Positions 1 to 8,465 of a DNA stretch of 64,000 nucleotides are shown piece by piece (position 1 is the stretch's first letter; every line of letters starts with the position of its first letter). The position numbers and the translations under genes were made by a program. The notes under the pieces were generated by a model that did no database searches, was not told the origin of the DNA, and was given only the letters and a program-made list of their open reading frames with translations. Source of the DNA: Deltaproteobacteria bacterium (GTDB taxonomy: Bacteria; Myxococcota_A; Polyangia; Nannocystales; Nannocystaceae). The stretch covers positions 558,001-622,000 of the forward strand of contig JADJEE010000001.1 of the NCBI GenBank assembly GCA_016709225.1, written 5' to 3'.

Positions 1-1249
1 CGCTGGGCTGGGCCTTGGCCGGTGCGTCGCCCAGGTGCACGCGCGCGATGGCCTCGCGCTCGTCGGCGCCGGGGAGGTCGACGAAGAAGATCTCGTCCAG
101 TCGACCGCGTCGCAGCAGCTCGGCGGGCAGCAGCTCCACGCGGTTGGCGGTCGCGACCACGAACACCGGTCGTGAGCGCTCCTGCAGCCAGGTGAGCAGC
201 CCGCCCAGCACGCGCGCAGCCGTGCCGGCATCGCTGGCGGCCCCGTCGGCGCCGGCGAAGCCCTTGTCGAGCTCGTCGATCCACAGCACCGCCGGCGCCA
301 TCCGGTCGACCTCGGCGAGCGCACGCCGCAGGTTCGCCTCGCTCTCGCCGACGGTGCCGCCGAACAGTCGGCCCGGCTCGAGGCGCAGCAGCGGGAGGTC
401 GAGCTCGTGGGCACACACCCGCGCAGCGAGGCTCTTGCCGCAGCCCTGCACGCCCACCAGCAGACAGCCGCGCGCGGGGCCGACACCCCACGCCGCGGCC
501 TCGGGCTCGAAGCTCGCGCGCCGCTGCGCGAGCCATCGCAGGAAGCCGTCGAGCCCGCCGATGGCGTCGCGGCGCCGCGGGGTCACGGACTCGAGCAGCC
601 CGCTGCCGGCGATCGCGTGCGGCTTCGCGGCGCGGACGAAGCGGGCGATGGCGGCGGGATCGAGCCCGTGCACGAGCACGGCCTCGGCCAACAGTCGTTC
701 GAACGCGTGCAGCGGCAGGCCCAGCGCCGCGCGGACGATCGGGCGGCTGGCGGCGATGAGTCGCTCACGTGCGCCGGCCCAGCCGCCGCGCTCGAGCGCC
801 GCGCCGACCTCGGCCACTCGCGCCTCGAGCTCGGCGGCGTCGGGCCCCGGCAGCTCGAGTCGCGCGAGCTCCGGCACGCGCTGCGTCATCGCGACGCCCG
901 CGGTGGGTTCGACCAGCACGAGCGCGGGGCCGTCGACGCGCTGCGCCGCCTCGCGCAGCGCCCGGCTCGCGACGGGGTCGAGCGCGGTGCCGCCGTCGAA
1001 CACGATCCACAGCGCATCGTCGCTGCCCCCGCGCAGGCCCGCCAGCAGCTCGGCGAGGCTGCGTCGCTTACCGTCGGCGTCGACCCCCGAGGCCGCGCTC
1101 CACGTGTGGCTCGGCCACGCCAGCGCGCGGGCGATCTGCTCGAGCGAGGCCAGCGCGCGGTGCTCCTCGTCGGTGACGATCACGGCGCCGCGGAGCCCCG
1201 CCTGCAGCGCGCGCGCGAGCGCAGCCTCGAACTGCTGCAGCGCACTCAT
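1..1249 (-). CDS. Ycf46-like AAA+ ATPase (3' end outside window)
   Basis: The gene runs off the left edge; 416 residues from the start are visible. An N-terminal alpha/beta region (residues 1-215) precedes a classic AAA+ module: Walker A GVQGCGKS at 266-273, Walker B VLWIDE at 321-326, and an RRGR arginine-finger stretch near 380. The combination of 'GVQGCGKS', 'LFGGTVGESEANLR' and 'WIDELDKGF' is typical of the Ycf46 family (AAA proteins of cyanobacteria, plastids and many bacteria, cytosolic, substrate unknown). The ATG overlaps the stop of the upstream gene as ATGA, so translation is probably coupled. The gene lies last in the smpB cluster. Family call is firm; the cellular role is not known. 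Confidence 0.85.
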   Translation of the reverse strand, partial: MSALQQFEAALARALQAGLRGAVIVTDEEHRALASLEQIARALAWPSHTWSAASGVDADGKRRSLAELLAGLRGGSDDALWIVFDGGTALDPVASRALREAAQRVDGPALVLVEPTAGVAMTQRVPELARLELPGPDAAELEARVAEVGAALERGGWAGARERLIAASRPIVRAALGLPLHAFERLLAEAVLVHGLDPAAIARFVRAAKPHAIAGSGLLESVTPRRRDAIGGLDGFLRWLAQRRASFEPEAAAWGVGPARGCLLVGVQGCGKSLAARVCAHELDLPLLRLEPGRLFGGTVGESEANLRRALAEVDRMAPAVLWIDELDKGFAGADGAASDAGTAARVLGGLLTWLQERSRPVFVVATANRVELLPAELLRRGRLDEIFFVDLPGADEREAIARVHLGDAPAKAQPS

Positions 1250-1881
1250 GGCGCCGCCGTGTGGATCTGCTTCGCGGCCCAGCTCAGCCACGCGCGCAGC
1301 AGGTGGATCTGCACCGTCGGTCGCACCGGTGAGGCGGCGTCGAAGCACCAACCGTTGAGCCACGTGCGGGTGCCCTTGATGCGGGCGAGTCGTCCGTGTA
1401 GCCACTGCAGGTCGAGCGCGAGTGCGGCCGCGCGCCCGGCCAAGGTCCCGCGACGGGCATCGATGACGAAGCGCCAGTGCTCGCGGCCGTCGACCTCGAG
1501 CTGCTCGAGCGCGTCGCCGAACACCGCGCGTGCGCGGCCGATCGCGTCGTCGAACGCTGCCGTGCGCGCGCGACGGAAGTCCATCGCCAGCATCGGCACC
1601 GACGCGGCGCCGTCCCGCTGCGGTCGCGCCACGCCGTGGGCGAACGCGCCGTACAGCGCCTCGACCCAGCCCGGCACGCCGGGCGGCAGGGCCAACAGCG
1701 CCTCGACCGCGGCGGCGTCGCGTTGACACGACAGCGACTGCACCGCGGTGCGCAGCAGGCCTGGCACCATGCCCAACGCGTCGACCAGCTCGGCGCACTC
1801 GTCGGCCCGCAGCGCCCGTCGTCGCGCGGTGTCGAGCCAGCGCGAGGCGGTCTGTAGCGCGAGCTCGCGGGGGTCGTTCAC
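1246..1881 (-). CDS. hypothetical protein between smpB and AAA+ ATPase
   Basis: I do not recognise this 211-residue protein. It is soluble, with no signal peptide or membrane segment. The first half is helical and Ala/Leu-rich; the second half has more order-like composition, with 'EVDGREHWRFVIDARRG' and a Trp-rich C-terminal helix. The GTG start overlaps the smpB stop as GTGA, and its own stop overlaps the ATPase ATG. The three genes are therefore translationally coupled, and this protein may work with the Ycf46-like ATPase. The reading frame is supported by those overlaps and by codon bias; the function is unknown. Confidence 0.75.
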   Translation of the reverse strand: MNDPRELALQTASRWLDTARRRALRADECAELVDALGMVPGLLRTAVQSLSCQRDAAAVEALLALPPGVPGWVEALYGAFAHGVARPQRDGAASVPMLAMDFRRARTAAFDDAIGRARAVFGDALEQLEVDGREHWRFVIDARRGTLAGRAAALALDLQWLHGRLARIKGTRTWLNGWCFDAASPVRPTVQIHLLRAWLSWAAKQIHTAAP

Positions 1882-2366
1882 CGCCGCTCCCGCAGCGCGC
1901 GGTCGACCTCGCGCTTGTGCTCGCGCTCCTTGACCTTCTCCCGCTTGTCGTGGGCCTGCTTGCCGCGGCACAGACCCAGCTCGAGCTTCACGTTGCGGCC
2001 CTTCAGGTACACCCGCAGCGGGATCAGCGTGAGCCCCTGTCGCTTGACCGCGTCGAACAGCTTGTCGATCTCGCGGCGGTGCAGCAGCAGCTTGCGGCGC
2101 CGCAGTGGCTCGTGGTTGCGGCGGTGGGCCAGCACGTACTCGGCGATGTGGGCACCGACGAGCCACGCCTCGCCGCGTTCGATCTGTGCCCACGACTCGG
2201 TCAGGCTCACGCGGCCGTCGCGGACCGACTTGACCTCGCTGCCGAGCAGCATGATGCCGGCTTCGTGGCGCTCGAGGATCTCGTAGTCGAAGCTCGCGCG
2301 CCGATTGACGCACAGCGTTTCTTCGCCGCCGACGGCCTTCTTCGCGCTGGCACCCTTGCCCGACAA
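1878..2366 (-). CDS. smpB: SsrA-binding protein SmpB
   Basis: SmpB binds tmRNA and delivers it to stalled ribosomes for trans-translation. The protein has 162 residues, the normal family length. It shows the family's order of motifs: 'NRRASFDYEILERHEAGI', 'LLGSEVKSVRDGRVSL', a 'GAHIAEY' strand and 'LIPLRVYLKGRNVKLELGL', then the basic tail 'GKQAHDKREKVKEREHKREV' that enters the decoding centre. The only start upstream of the conserved region is TTG at 2366, with a weak ribosome site; this is the least certain point. It leads a three-gene overlapping cluster. No tmRNA gene is seen in the window. Confidence 0.93.
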   Translation of the reverse strand: MSGKGASAKKAVGGEETLCVNRRASFDYEILERHEAGIMLLGSEVKSVRDGRVSLTESWAQIERGEAWLVGAHIAEYVLAHRRNHEPLRRRKLLLHRREIDKLFDAVKRQGLTLIPLRVYLKGRNVKLELGLCRGKQAHDKREKVKEREHKREVDRALRERR

Positions 2367-2434
2367 GCGACGAGAGTTCTACGCGGCTTACCCTGCGCGG
2401 GGCAAGCCCAAGCGCAGCCCCGACGTGGGCGTCG

Positions 2435-3070
2435 TCAGGCGGTCCGCATCAGCGCCAGGCCAGCGGTGGCCTCGACCCCGGCGGCTCGCAGCGCGGCCAT
2501 GGCGGCGTGCAGGGTCGCGCCGGTGGTGGTGACGTCGTCGACCACCAGCACGCGGCGGCCGAGCCAGGTCGTGCGCATCGACACCGCGAACGCGTCGTCG
2601 AGGTTGCCCGCGCGGGCGCTCGCGCCGAGCTCGACCTGGGGCGTGCCGTGCCGAACCCGTCGCAGCGAGTCTCGCCGCCGCGGACCGCCCTGCATGCACG
2701 CGGCGCGCAGCAGCAAGCGCGCGTGATCGAAGCCGCGCCGCAGGCGACGACGCCAGTGCATCGGTACCGCGACCACGTCGGTCCACGCCACGCCGTCGCG
2801 ATCGCAGCGCCAGCCCGGCGCGGCCGCCAGCGCGCGGCCCAACGGCCCGGCGAGCGCCGCGTCGCCGCCGTACTTGCAGCGCTGCAGCGCGAGCGCCAGC
2901 GGGCCCTCGTAGAGGAACGCGGCACTGATGGCACCGGCCGCCGGTGCGGCCTCGCCGGTCGCGGTCACCTGCGCACGACAGGTCGCACACAGCTCGGGCG
3001 TGCGATCGCGGCGCAGCAACAGGCCGCATGCCATGCACACCGGCGGCAGCAGCAGCTCGAGCAGCGCCAT
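2435..3070 (-). CDS. comF: ComF family phosphoribosyltransferase-like protein
   Basis: This 211-residue protein belongs to the ComF/GntX family. The N-terminus 'LLLPPVCMACGLLL' followed by 'ELCATCRAQV' forms a four-cysteine zinc site. A type I phosphoribosyltransferase fold follows, ending in the PRPP loop 'RVLVVDDVTTTGATLHAA' (about residues 168-185). In naturally competent bacteria ComF takes part in DNA uptake or handling; in many others the role is unproven. The ATG at 3070 sits just before the conserved leader; upstream in-frame codons have shadow-like composition. It lies 44 bp downstream of rlmH on the same strand. Confidence 0.88.
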   Translation of the reverse strand: MALLELLLPPVCMACGLLLRRDRTPELCATCRAQVTATGEAAPAAGAISAAFLYEGPLALALQRCKYGGDAALAGPLGRALAAAPGWRCDRDGVAWTDVVAVPMHWRRRLRRGFDHARLLLRAACMQGGPRRRDSLRRVRHGTPQVELGASARAGNLDDAFAVSMRTTWLGRRVLVVDDVTTTGATLHAAMAALRAAGVEATAGLALMRTA

Positions 3071-3114
3071 GCCCTCGCGATTCGGCCATCGACGACGCGG
3101 CGTTGCGGCCGGCG

Positions 3115-3543
3115 TCAGCCGTGGTGATAGGGGTGTCCCGCGAGGATGGTGCCCGCGCGGTACAGCTGCTCGCACACGACCAGCAGCGCCAGCCGATGCG
3201 GCAGGGTCAGGCGCGAGAGCGCCAGCAGCGACTGCGCCTCGCGTCGCTCGTCGTCGCTGAAGCCGTCGGCGGCACCGATGAGCAGTGCCACGTGCTTGGG
3301 CGCCTGGCGCTGCCAGCTGGCGATCAGCTGCGCGAGCTCGGGCGAGCTGCACTGCTTGCCGCGCTCGTCCAGCAACACGACCACGCCGCCCCGGCTGCGC
3401 GCGAACTCCCACTGCGCGCGGGCGGTCGCGCGGTGCACCACCTCGAAGGGCAGCAGCGGCTGGGCGCGTCGCACGTACTCGTCGCACGCATCCGCGAGCA
3501 GGGGATCGGGCCGCCGGCCCTGCGCGATCACGGTGAGGCGCAA
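3115..3543 (-). CDS. rlmH: 23S rRNA (pseudouridine1915-N3)-methyltransferase RlmH
   Basis: RlmH (YbeA family, SPOUT fold) methylates pseudouridine 1915 in helix 69 of 23S rRNA on the assembled 70S ribosome. The 142 residues match the family's compact size. Visible hallmarks are the strand 'VVVLLDERGKQCSSPELAQL', the SAM-binding knot segment 'ALLIGAADGF' and the C-terminal 'LPHRLALLVVCEQLYRAGTI' leading to 'HPYHHG', a signature ending for RlmH. It follows rsfS by 27 bp on the same strand, a pairing seen in many bacteria. Confidence 0.95.
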   Translation of the reverse strand: MRLTVIAQGRRPDPLLADACDEYVRRAQPLLPFEVVHRATARAQWEFARSRGGVVVLLDERGKQCSSPELAQLIASWQRQAPKHVALLIGAADGFSDDERREAQSLLALSRLTLPHRLALLVVCEQLYRAGTILAGHPYHHG

Positions 3544-3570
3544 CGGTGATCCCCGGCCCGCCGCCGATGG

Positions 3571-4464
3571 CTAGCTGCGACGGCCGCCGGACGGGGGCGC
3601 GTCGGTGTCAGCCGCGGGGGCGTCGTCCGCCGACGCCGGGTCGGCGTCGGGCTCGTCGTCGCCCTCGAAGTCGTCGTCGAAATCATCGCCCTCGAGCTCG
3701 TCGTCGCCTTCGAAGTCGTCGTCGAAGTCGTCGTCGAAGTCGTCGCCCTCGAACTCGTCATCCGCGGCCGCGTCGCCACCGACGATGGAGTCGGCGGCGT
3801 GCTCGGCGTCGGTGGCGGCCGGTCGTCGGCCCAGGCGCGTGCGCGCGGGCGGCTGCCAGCTCGCGCCCGAGCTCGGCGCACCGGCGGGCCCGAACTCGTC
3901 GTCGAAGCCGCCGAAGGTGGCATCGCCGCGATAGCTCGGCAGCACCGCAGGCAGCGCGAGATCGTCGAGATCGGTGGTGTCCATGATCTCCGCGGCGAGC
4001 CCCAGCGGCACGCGGGGCGCGTCGCTCCACATGCTCTCGAGGTCGTAGTGCAGTCGCACCGGGTGGAAGAACACGTGGACCATGAAGTCGTCGAAGTCGA
4101 CGAGGTCCCACAGGTGCTCGCCCTGACCCTCGGTGCCGCACACACGCGCGCCCGCGGCCTTGGCCGCCAGCGTCACGGCCTCGCTGATGGCTGCGACCTG
4201 ACGGTCGTTGCGGGCGGAGACCAGCAACACGTAGTCGGTGTAGCCCGCGATCTCTGCCACGTGCAGGATCGCGGGCGCGCGGCCGCCCTTGTCGATCGCA
4301 GCGTCGAGCGCTGCGGCCAACGCGACGGGCAGGGTCGCGCGCGAGGTTGCGATGTCCTTGGGCTCACCGGCGCGGCCCGAGGGGGCCGTCGTCCGTGCGG
4401 CCCGCTCTTCGGTTTGCGCCGGATGCTTGGTCACTGACGTTTTCGTTGTAGCCCGGGCCTTCAC
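3571..4464 (-). CDS. rsfS: ribosomal silencing factor RsfS with long acidic C-terminal tail
   Basis: RsfS (Iojap/YbeB) binds L14 on the 50S subunit and blocks 30S joining when nutrients run out. The core, roughly residues 45-165, has 'ALDAAIDKGG', 'AGYTDYVLLVSARNDRQVAA', 'GTEGQGEHLWDLVDFDDFMV' and 'HVFFHPVRLHYDLESMW', all family hallmarks. The core is followed by about 130 extra residues that are mostly Asp/Glu/Gly/Phe with repeated 'DDDFEGDD' units, plus a basic N-terminal leader; typical RsfS is 105-130 residues. The GTG at 4464 overlaps the upstream stop as GTGA; another GTG at 4434 is possible. rlmH follows. Confidence 0.92.
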   Translation of the reverse strand: MKARATTKTSVTKHPAQTEERAARTTAPSGRAGEPKDIATSRATLPVALAAALDAAIDKGGRAPAILHVAEIAGYTDYVLLVSARNDRQVAAISEAVTLAAKAAGARVCGTEGQGEHLWDLVDFDDFMVHVFFHPVRLHYDLESMWSDAPRVPLGLAAEIMDTTDLDDLALPAVLPSYRGDATFGGFDDEFGPAGAPSSGASWQPPARTRLGRRPAATDAEHAADSIVGGDAAADDEFEGDDFDDDFDDDFEGDDELEGDDFDDDFEGDDEPDADPASADDAPAADTDAPPSGGRRS

Positions 4465-5484
4465 CGGCCGGCAAGCCCGTCGAGGAGCTCTTCGCGCTCG
4501 ACCTCGTAGCGGGTCCGTTCGAGCAGGGGCAGCGCACCTGCGGGGACACTCACGCTGGCGGCCTCGGCGGCCATCGGCGTGGTCTCGCCCCGCAGCTCGA
4601 CCCGACCGCGCAGACGCCGGCCGTCGGGCCCGGGGGTCGAATACGCCACGGTGACCGTCGCCGACAGCCACACCCCGCTGGTCGCGTCGAGCACGAGCGT
4701 GCCGTCGATGGTGTCGATGGTGGCCTGGGCACGCCACGCCGCGCGGGGTCGGCGCGCACCGTCGCGGGCACGCGCGCGTCGTCGCGATCGGCGCTGCGCG
4801 AGAGGATGATGGTCATCGCGTCGCCGCCGGCGATGCCGGCCCCGGGGTCGAGCTCGCCGCCACCGCGAGCTGCGGCGCCGCGAGGGCGAGCACGTCGTGC
4901 ACCGCACGCGCGGCGTCGTCGAGCCACAGCTCGTGCACGTCGGACTGCAGCGGCGCCACGTACCAGTCGCGGCCGTGGTCGCGGGTGTAGACCTGCTCGC
5001 CGTCGACGACCACCGCGCGGCCGCGATCGTGATTGTTGGATTGCGTGAGCGAGAAGCGGGGCTGGTTGGGGGCGGTCGTGGCCCACACCAGGTCGAGATC
5101 GTCGGTGATCGACTCCGACAACGGGCGGCGCTCGCCGACCGCGGCCTCGTGGGTCGCGGGATCGCCCTCGGGCGCGAGCGCGGTGGTGGTCGTGACGTGC
5201 AGCCGATGGGGGCCGAGCACCGCCCGTGCGCGCGCATGCGAGAGGCCGCAGGCGCCGAGCACCCCCGCGACGTCCCAGCTCGCCGGCGCCGTGCTGCGGG
5301 CTGGCGGCGTGGTCGGGCTCGCTGCGGCGGCCTGCTCGTCGGCCGCATCGTCGCCGCCGCACGCCGATGCGATCGACAACATGGCCCACGCGAACGCGGC
5401 CACGCGACGGTTCGGCGCGGCGGCGAGGCGCGCGAGCGTCGTGCGACGCGTCGGCGATGGGGACTCGGGCGTGGCGACCGTCAT
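4461..5484 (-). pseudogene. putative lipoprotein, reading frame broken by two single-base deletions
   Basis: The protein starts at ATG 5484 with a signal peptide and a weak lipobox before cysteine ('SIASAC'). Read straight, it stops at 4813 after 223 residues. Coding character then moves to a second frame ('MTIILSRSADRDDARV') and near 4745 to a third ('ATIDTIDGTLVLDATSGVWL'), which runs to a stop at 4461 overlapping the rsfS GTG. Each jump falls at a run of four C on the coding strand (4844-4847 and 4745-4748), and one added C at each would restore a single frame of about 340 residues. Either this is a real pseudogene or both are homopolymer sequencing errors. The repaired C-terminal half looks like a beta-rich outer-surface domain; the function is unknown. 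Confidence 0.6.
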
Positions 5485-5547
5485 GGCGTCGTTGCGGCGC
5501 GGAGGATAGCAGCACCCGCCGCGACGCGGGCGGCACGCGCGGGGGGC

Positions 5548-6729
5548 ATGGCGTATGCTACCGGCCTGGGCGTGCTCGCGATCCTCGCCATGGCACCGAT
5601 TCCGACGCCGCAGCTCCCGGTCGAGGTCGCCGAGCCGTGGCTGTGGTTGCTGCTGTCGCCGTGGTCGGGGCTGCTGGCGTTCGTGTGGGGCACGCTGTGG
5701 GGCAGCTTCGCCAACGTGGTGATCTACCGGGTCCCGCGGGGACAAAGCGTGGTGCGGCCGGGCTCGCGGTGCCCCGCCTGCGGGGTGCCGATCGCGGGCT
5801 TCGACAACGTGCCGGTGCTGTCGTACCTGCTGCTGCGCGGACGCTGTCGCCGCTGCAAGGCGAAGTTCTCGCCGCGCTATCTGATGGTCGAGCTGCTCGG
5901 CGGGTTGTTGTCGTTCGCGACCTTCATGGCGGCGGTGACCGTGCCGCTGATGGCCGGCGGGGCCCCGGGCGTGCTCGCATGGCAGCTGCACTTCGCGCTG
6001 TGCATGGCGCTGCTGGTGGTGGTGTTCGTGGATCTCGATCTGTGGATCATCCCCGACGCGATCGTGCTGCCGATGGCGGTCGTCGGTGTCGCGGTGTCGC
6101 TGCTGGTTCCCGACGTGCTGGGCGTGTCCTGGCAAGCCGCGATCGGCTCGGCGCTGGGCGGGTGGGGCAGCTTCGTCGCGATCCGCTGGCTGTACCTGCG
6201 CGTGCGCGGGATCGAGGCGCTCGGTCTGGGCGACGCCAAGCTGCTGCTGATGGTCGGGGCCTGGTGCGGTCCGGTCGGGCTCGCGTGGTGCATCGGCGCC
6301 GGTGCGATCCAGGGGCTGCTGGTGGCGGTGCCGATGCTGTGGCTCGGCAAGTCGATCGCCAACTCCGATCTGCACGAGGTCCACGGGCGCGACGGCCTGG
6401 TGTCCGCGCGCAGTGCCGCGAAGGGCCGCGATGACGACCGCGCTGCGTCGCCCGACGGCGGCGAGCCCCAGGACATGCCGTCGTCGGCCCCCACAGGCGG
6501 ACCGGATCACGGACCGGATCACGGACCCGATCACGGACCGGATCACGGACCCGATCCGGCAGTCGATTCGGACGCCGATGGCGACGCCGGCGACGGCATC
6601 GATGGCGACGCCGACCCCGACGTCTTGCGCACCCACGTGCCGTTCGGGCCCTTCCTCGGCGTCGCCGCGCTGGAGTACGTGCTGCTCTCCGATCGCATCG
6701 ATGCGCTGTTGCAGGCGCTGCTGACCTGA
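5548..6729 (+). CDS. pilD: type IV prepilin peptidase (PilD/A24) with acidic repeat insert
   Basis: PilD-type inner-membrane aspartyl peptidases cut and N-methylate type IV prepilins and type II secretion pseudopilins. The N-terminal domain has two CxxC pairs ('CPACGVPIAGFDNVPVLSY' and 'CRRCKAKFS'). The catalytic aspartates lie in 'DLDLWIIPDAI' and 'ALGLGDAKLLLM', and there are six or more hydrophobic helices. At 393 residues it is much longer than the usual 260-290. The excess is a loop of about 95 residues, acidic and Pro/Gly-rich with tandem GPDH units, placed just before the conserved 'HVPFGPFLGVAAL' segment. The ATG at 5548 gives the N-terminal helix; ATG 5590 is an alternative. No pilin gene is adjacent. 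Confidence 0.9.
   Translation: MAYATGLGVLAILAMAPIPTPQLPVEVAEPWLWLLLSPWSGLLAFVWGTLWGSFANVVIYRVPRGQSVVRPGSRCPACGVPIAGFDNVPVLSYLLLRGRCRRCKAKFSPRYLMVELLGGLLSFATFMAAVTVPLMAGGAPGVLAWQLHFALCMALLVVVFVDLDLWIIPDAIVLPMAVVGVAVSLLVPDVLGVSWQAAIGSALGGWGSFVAIRWLYLRVRGIEALGLGDAKLLLMVGAWCGPVGLAWCIGAGAIQGLLVAVPMLWLGKSIANSDLHEVHGRDGLVSARSAAKGRDDDRAASPDGGEPQDMPSSAPTGGPDHGPDHGPDHGPDHGPDPAVDSDADGDAGDGIDGDADPDVLRTHVPFGPFLGVAALEYVLLSDRIDALLQALLT
6499..6555 (+). repeat. 12-bp tandem repeat coding for (GPDH)n in pilD
   Basis: The unit GGACCGGATCAC (or GGACCCGATCAC) occurs four full times at 6499, 6511, 6523 and 6535, with a partial fifth copy. It stays in frame and adds Gly-Pro-Asp-His repeats to the cytoplasmic-loop insert of the prepilin peptidase. 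Copy number probably varies between strains by slippage. Confidence 0.9.
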
Positions 6730-6743
6730 TATTCTGCGCGACG

Positions 6744-8423
6744 ATGGACGCAGGCAGCCGCGCGGCGCCGGATCTGTTCGCGGCACTCGAGTGGAGCGCA
6801 CGCATCGCGCCGCCCGACGTCGCACTGCCCGTGGCGACGTCGAGCCCGGCGCCCGCGCCGTCGATCGCCGCGCCAGCCGAGACCGAGGCCGAGGCCGAGG
6901 CCGAGATCGAGATCGACGCCACGCCCTCGGACCTCGCGCCGTCGCCGGCGAGCTCGCCCGCCGTGGTCGCGTCCCCACCGACCCCGCCACGCGCGACCCC
7001 GATGCCACCGCCGCGGCCGACCCCGATGCCACCGCCGCGGTCGACCCCGATGCCACCGCCGGGGGCGAGCCGGACGCACGCGCCGGGCAAGGCCCCGGTC
7101 CCGCCGCCGCCGCCCTCGCTCGCCGACCTGCTCGAGCCCGACGGGCCGCCCGCCGACGCCTCACCCGCGCTCGACGAATTCGAGGGCCTGCTCGATCTCT
7201 TCGACGGCGATCCTGCGGCGGAGGTCGCGGCCGCGTCGGTGCCGACGCCACCTGCGTCGGTGCCGTCGGCGACCGCCAAGCCGGTCGCGCCGCGAGGGCC
7301 GCGGCGCCCGACGCCGGTCATCGCAACCATGCCCAAGCCCGGGGCGCTGCCGACCGCGAGCGCGACGGTGGATTTCCCCGCGCCCGGCGACCCGGCCGTG
7401 TCGGCGCAGCTCGTCGCCGCGGAGCTGGATCTCGCGTCGCCGCTGGTCAGTCGCGTGTCACCGGTGGTGCCGCTGCCGACGCGTGCCGAGGTTCCCGCGG
7501 CCGTCGCCGAGGCCGAGCCCGCGCCGCGGCGCGGCCGCCTGCCGGTGCTGTGGATCGCGCTGACGCTGCTGCTCGGCGGTGCGTTGGCATGGGTGGTCGC
7601 GACCCAGACCGATCTCTTGCAGGGCGACGTCATCGCGCAGCGCGACGCCGAGGCGAAGGCCGCCGAGGTCGCCGACCTCGAGGCCCGCAAGGCCGAGCAG
7701 GAGCGGGCGAAGGTCGAGTACGGCACCATCGAGATCGCGAGCACGCCCAAGGGCGCGCGGGTGTTCGAGCTGCGCGAGGGGCCGGTCGCCCGCTTCGAGC
7801 AGCTGCCGGTCGATCACGAGTACATGGTGCTGGTCACGGCGCCCGGCTTCGCGCCGCGCGTGCGCGTGGTGAAGGGCACCGAGCTCGCGGCCCCGGTGGT
7901 GATGGACCTCGACGCGGTGCCGCCCGGTGCTGCGGTGCCGCCGATCCCCGAGCACGACGCACCCAAGCTCTCGCGCGCGCCCTCCAAACAGACCGCGGCG
8001 CTCGAGCTGCGCAGCAACACCGCCGGCGCGACGTTGGGCCTGCTGGTCGGGTACACGCCGGGCGTGAAGATCGTCGACGTCGACGTGAAGGCACCGCACC
8101 GCTTCTTGCTGGTGCTGGCCGAGCACGAGCCGACCGAGGTCATCGTGAAGGGCCGTCACTTCGAGGAGAAGGGCGGCGCGCTCGAGGCATTCACCGAGGT
8201 GACGATGGGCCCGGCGAAGCCGCCGATCATCATGCCCGCCGCGCCGCCGACCGAGGCGCCCGCGGACGCAGGGCCGGCGCTCGAGGCCGGCGCGGCACCG
8301 GCCGGGGCCGACGACGAAGCGGTGGTGGTCGAGGCCGACGAGCCGCCGGTCGCAGCGCCGAGCAAGCCGGTGCCCAAGTCCAAGAAGAAGAAGAAGTCGC
8401 GCCGCAGCAAGCGCCGTCGCTAG
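6744..8423 (+). CDS. single-pass membrane protein with PEGA-like domains
   Basis: This 559-residue protein has a long disordered, Ala/Pro-rich first half (residues 1-255), including a TPMPPPR repeat. One transmembrane helix ('LPVLWIALTLLLGGALAWVV', about 265-285) follows, then a short coiled coil 'AEAKAAEVADLEARKAEQER'. Next come two beta-rich segments of PEGA type: 'GTIEIASTPKGARVF' to 'VMDLDAV', then 'AALELRSNTAGATLGL' onward. It ends in a Lys/Arg cluster. PEGA domains are surface-layer-type beta modules frequent in myxobacterial kinases and outer proteins. The gene begins 14 bp after pilD, so cotranscription is likely. The exact role is unknown. Confidence 0.8.
   Translation: MDAGSRAAPDLFAALEWSARIAPPDVALPVATSSPAPAPSIAAPAETEAEAEAEIEIDATPSDLAPSPASSPAVVASPPTPPRATPMPPPRPTPMPPPRSTPMPPPGASRTHAPGKAPVPPPPPSLADLLEPDGPPADASPALDEFEGLLDLFDGDPAAEVAAASVPTPPASVPSATAKPVAPRGPRRPTPVIATMPKPGALPTASATVDFPAPGDPAVSAQLVAAELDLASPLVSRVSPVVPLPTRAEVPAAVAEAEPAPRRGRLPVLWIALTLLLGGALAWVVATQTDLLQGDVIAQRDAEAKAAEVADLEARKAEQERAKVEYGTIEIASTPKGARVFELREGPVARFEQLPVDHEYMVLVTAPGFAPRVRVVKGTELAAPVVMDLDAVPPGAAVPPIPEHDAPKLSRAPSKQTAALELRSNTAGATLGLLVGYTPGVKIVDVDVKAPHRFLLVLAEHEPTEVIVKGRHFEEKGGALEAFTEVTMGPAKPPIIMPAAPPTEAPADAGPALEAGAAPAGADDEAVVVEADEPPVAAPSKPVPKSKKKKKSRRSKRRR
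6995..7066 (+). repeat. 24-bp tandem repeat, three copies
   Basis: Three near-identical 24-bp units at 6995, 7019 and 7043 (each starting GACCCCGATGCCACCGCCG) code for TPMPPPR-type octapeptides in the disordered N-terminal half of the PEGA-like protein. Confidence 0.85.
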
Positions 8424-8465
8424 CAGCGGCCGGCGGCACACGGCGCGAACTCGGGCAGGCTGCTA
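8421..8465. terminator. possible bidirectional terminator (inverted repeat across convergent gene ends)
   Basis: TAGCAGC at 8421-8427 and GCTGCTA at 8459-8465 are perfect 7-bp arms around a GC-rich 31-nt loop. They overlap the stop codons of the PEGA-like gene (plus) and the protease gene (minus). There is no T-run, so termination here is inferred from position and symmetry only. Confidence 0.35.

Noticed and set aside
1530..2726. Plus-strand ORF of 398 codons over smpB
   Set aside because: No coding signature, and it overlaps well-identified minus-strand genes.
4550..7251. Long minus-strand frame across pilD and the broken lipoprotein
   Set aside because: Only its 3' part is real (the lipoprotein frame); the rest is the antisense shadow of pilD.
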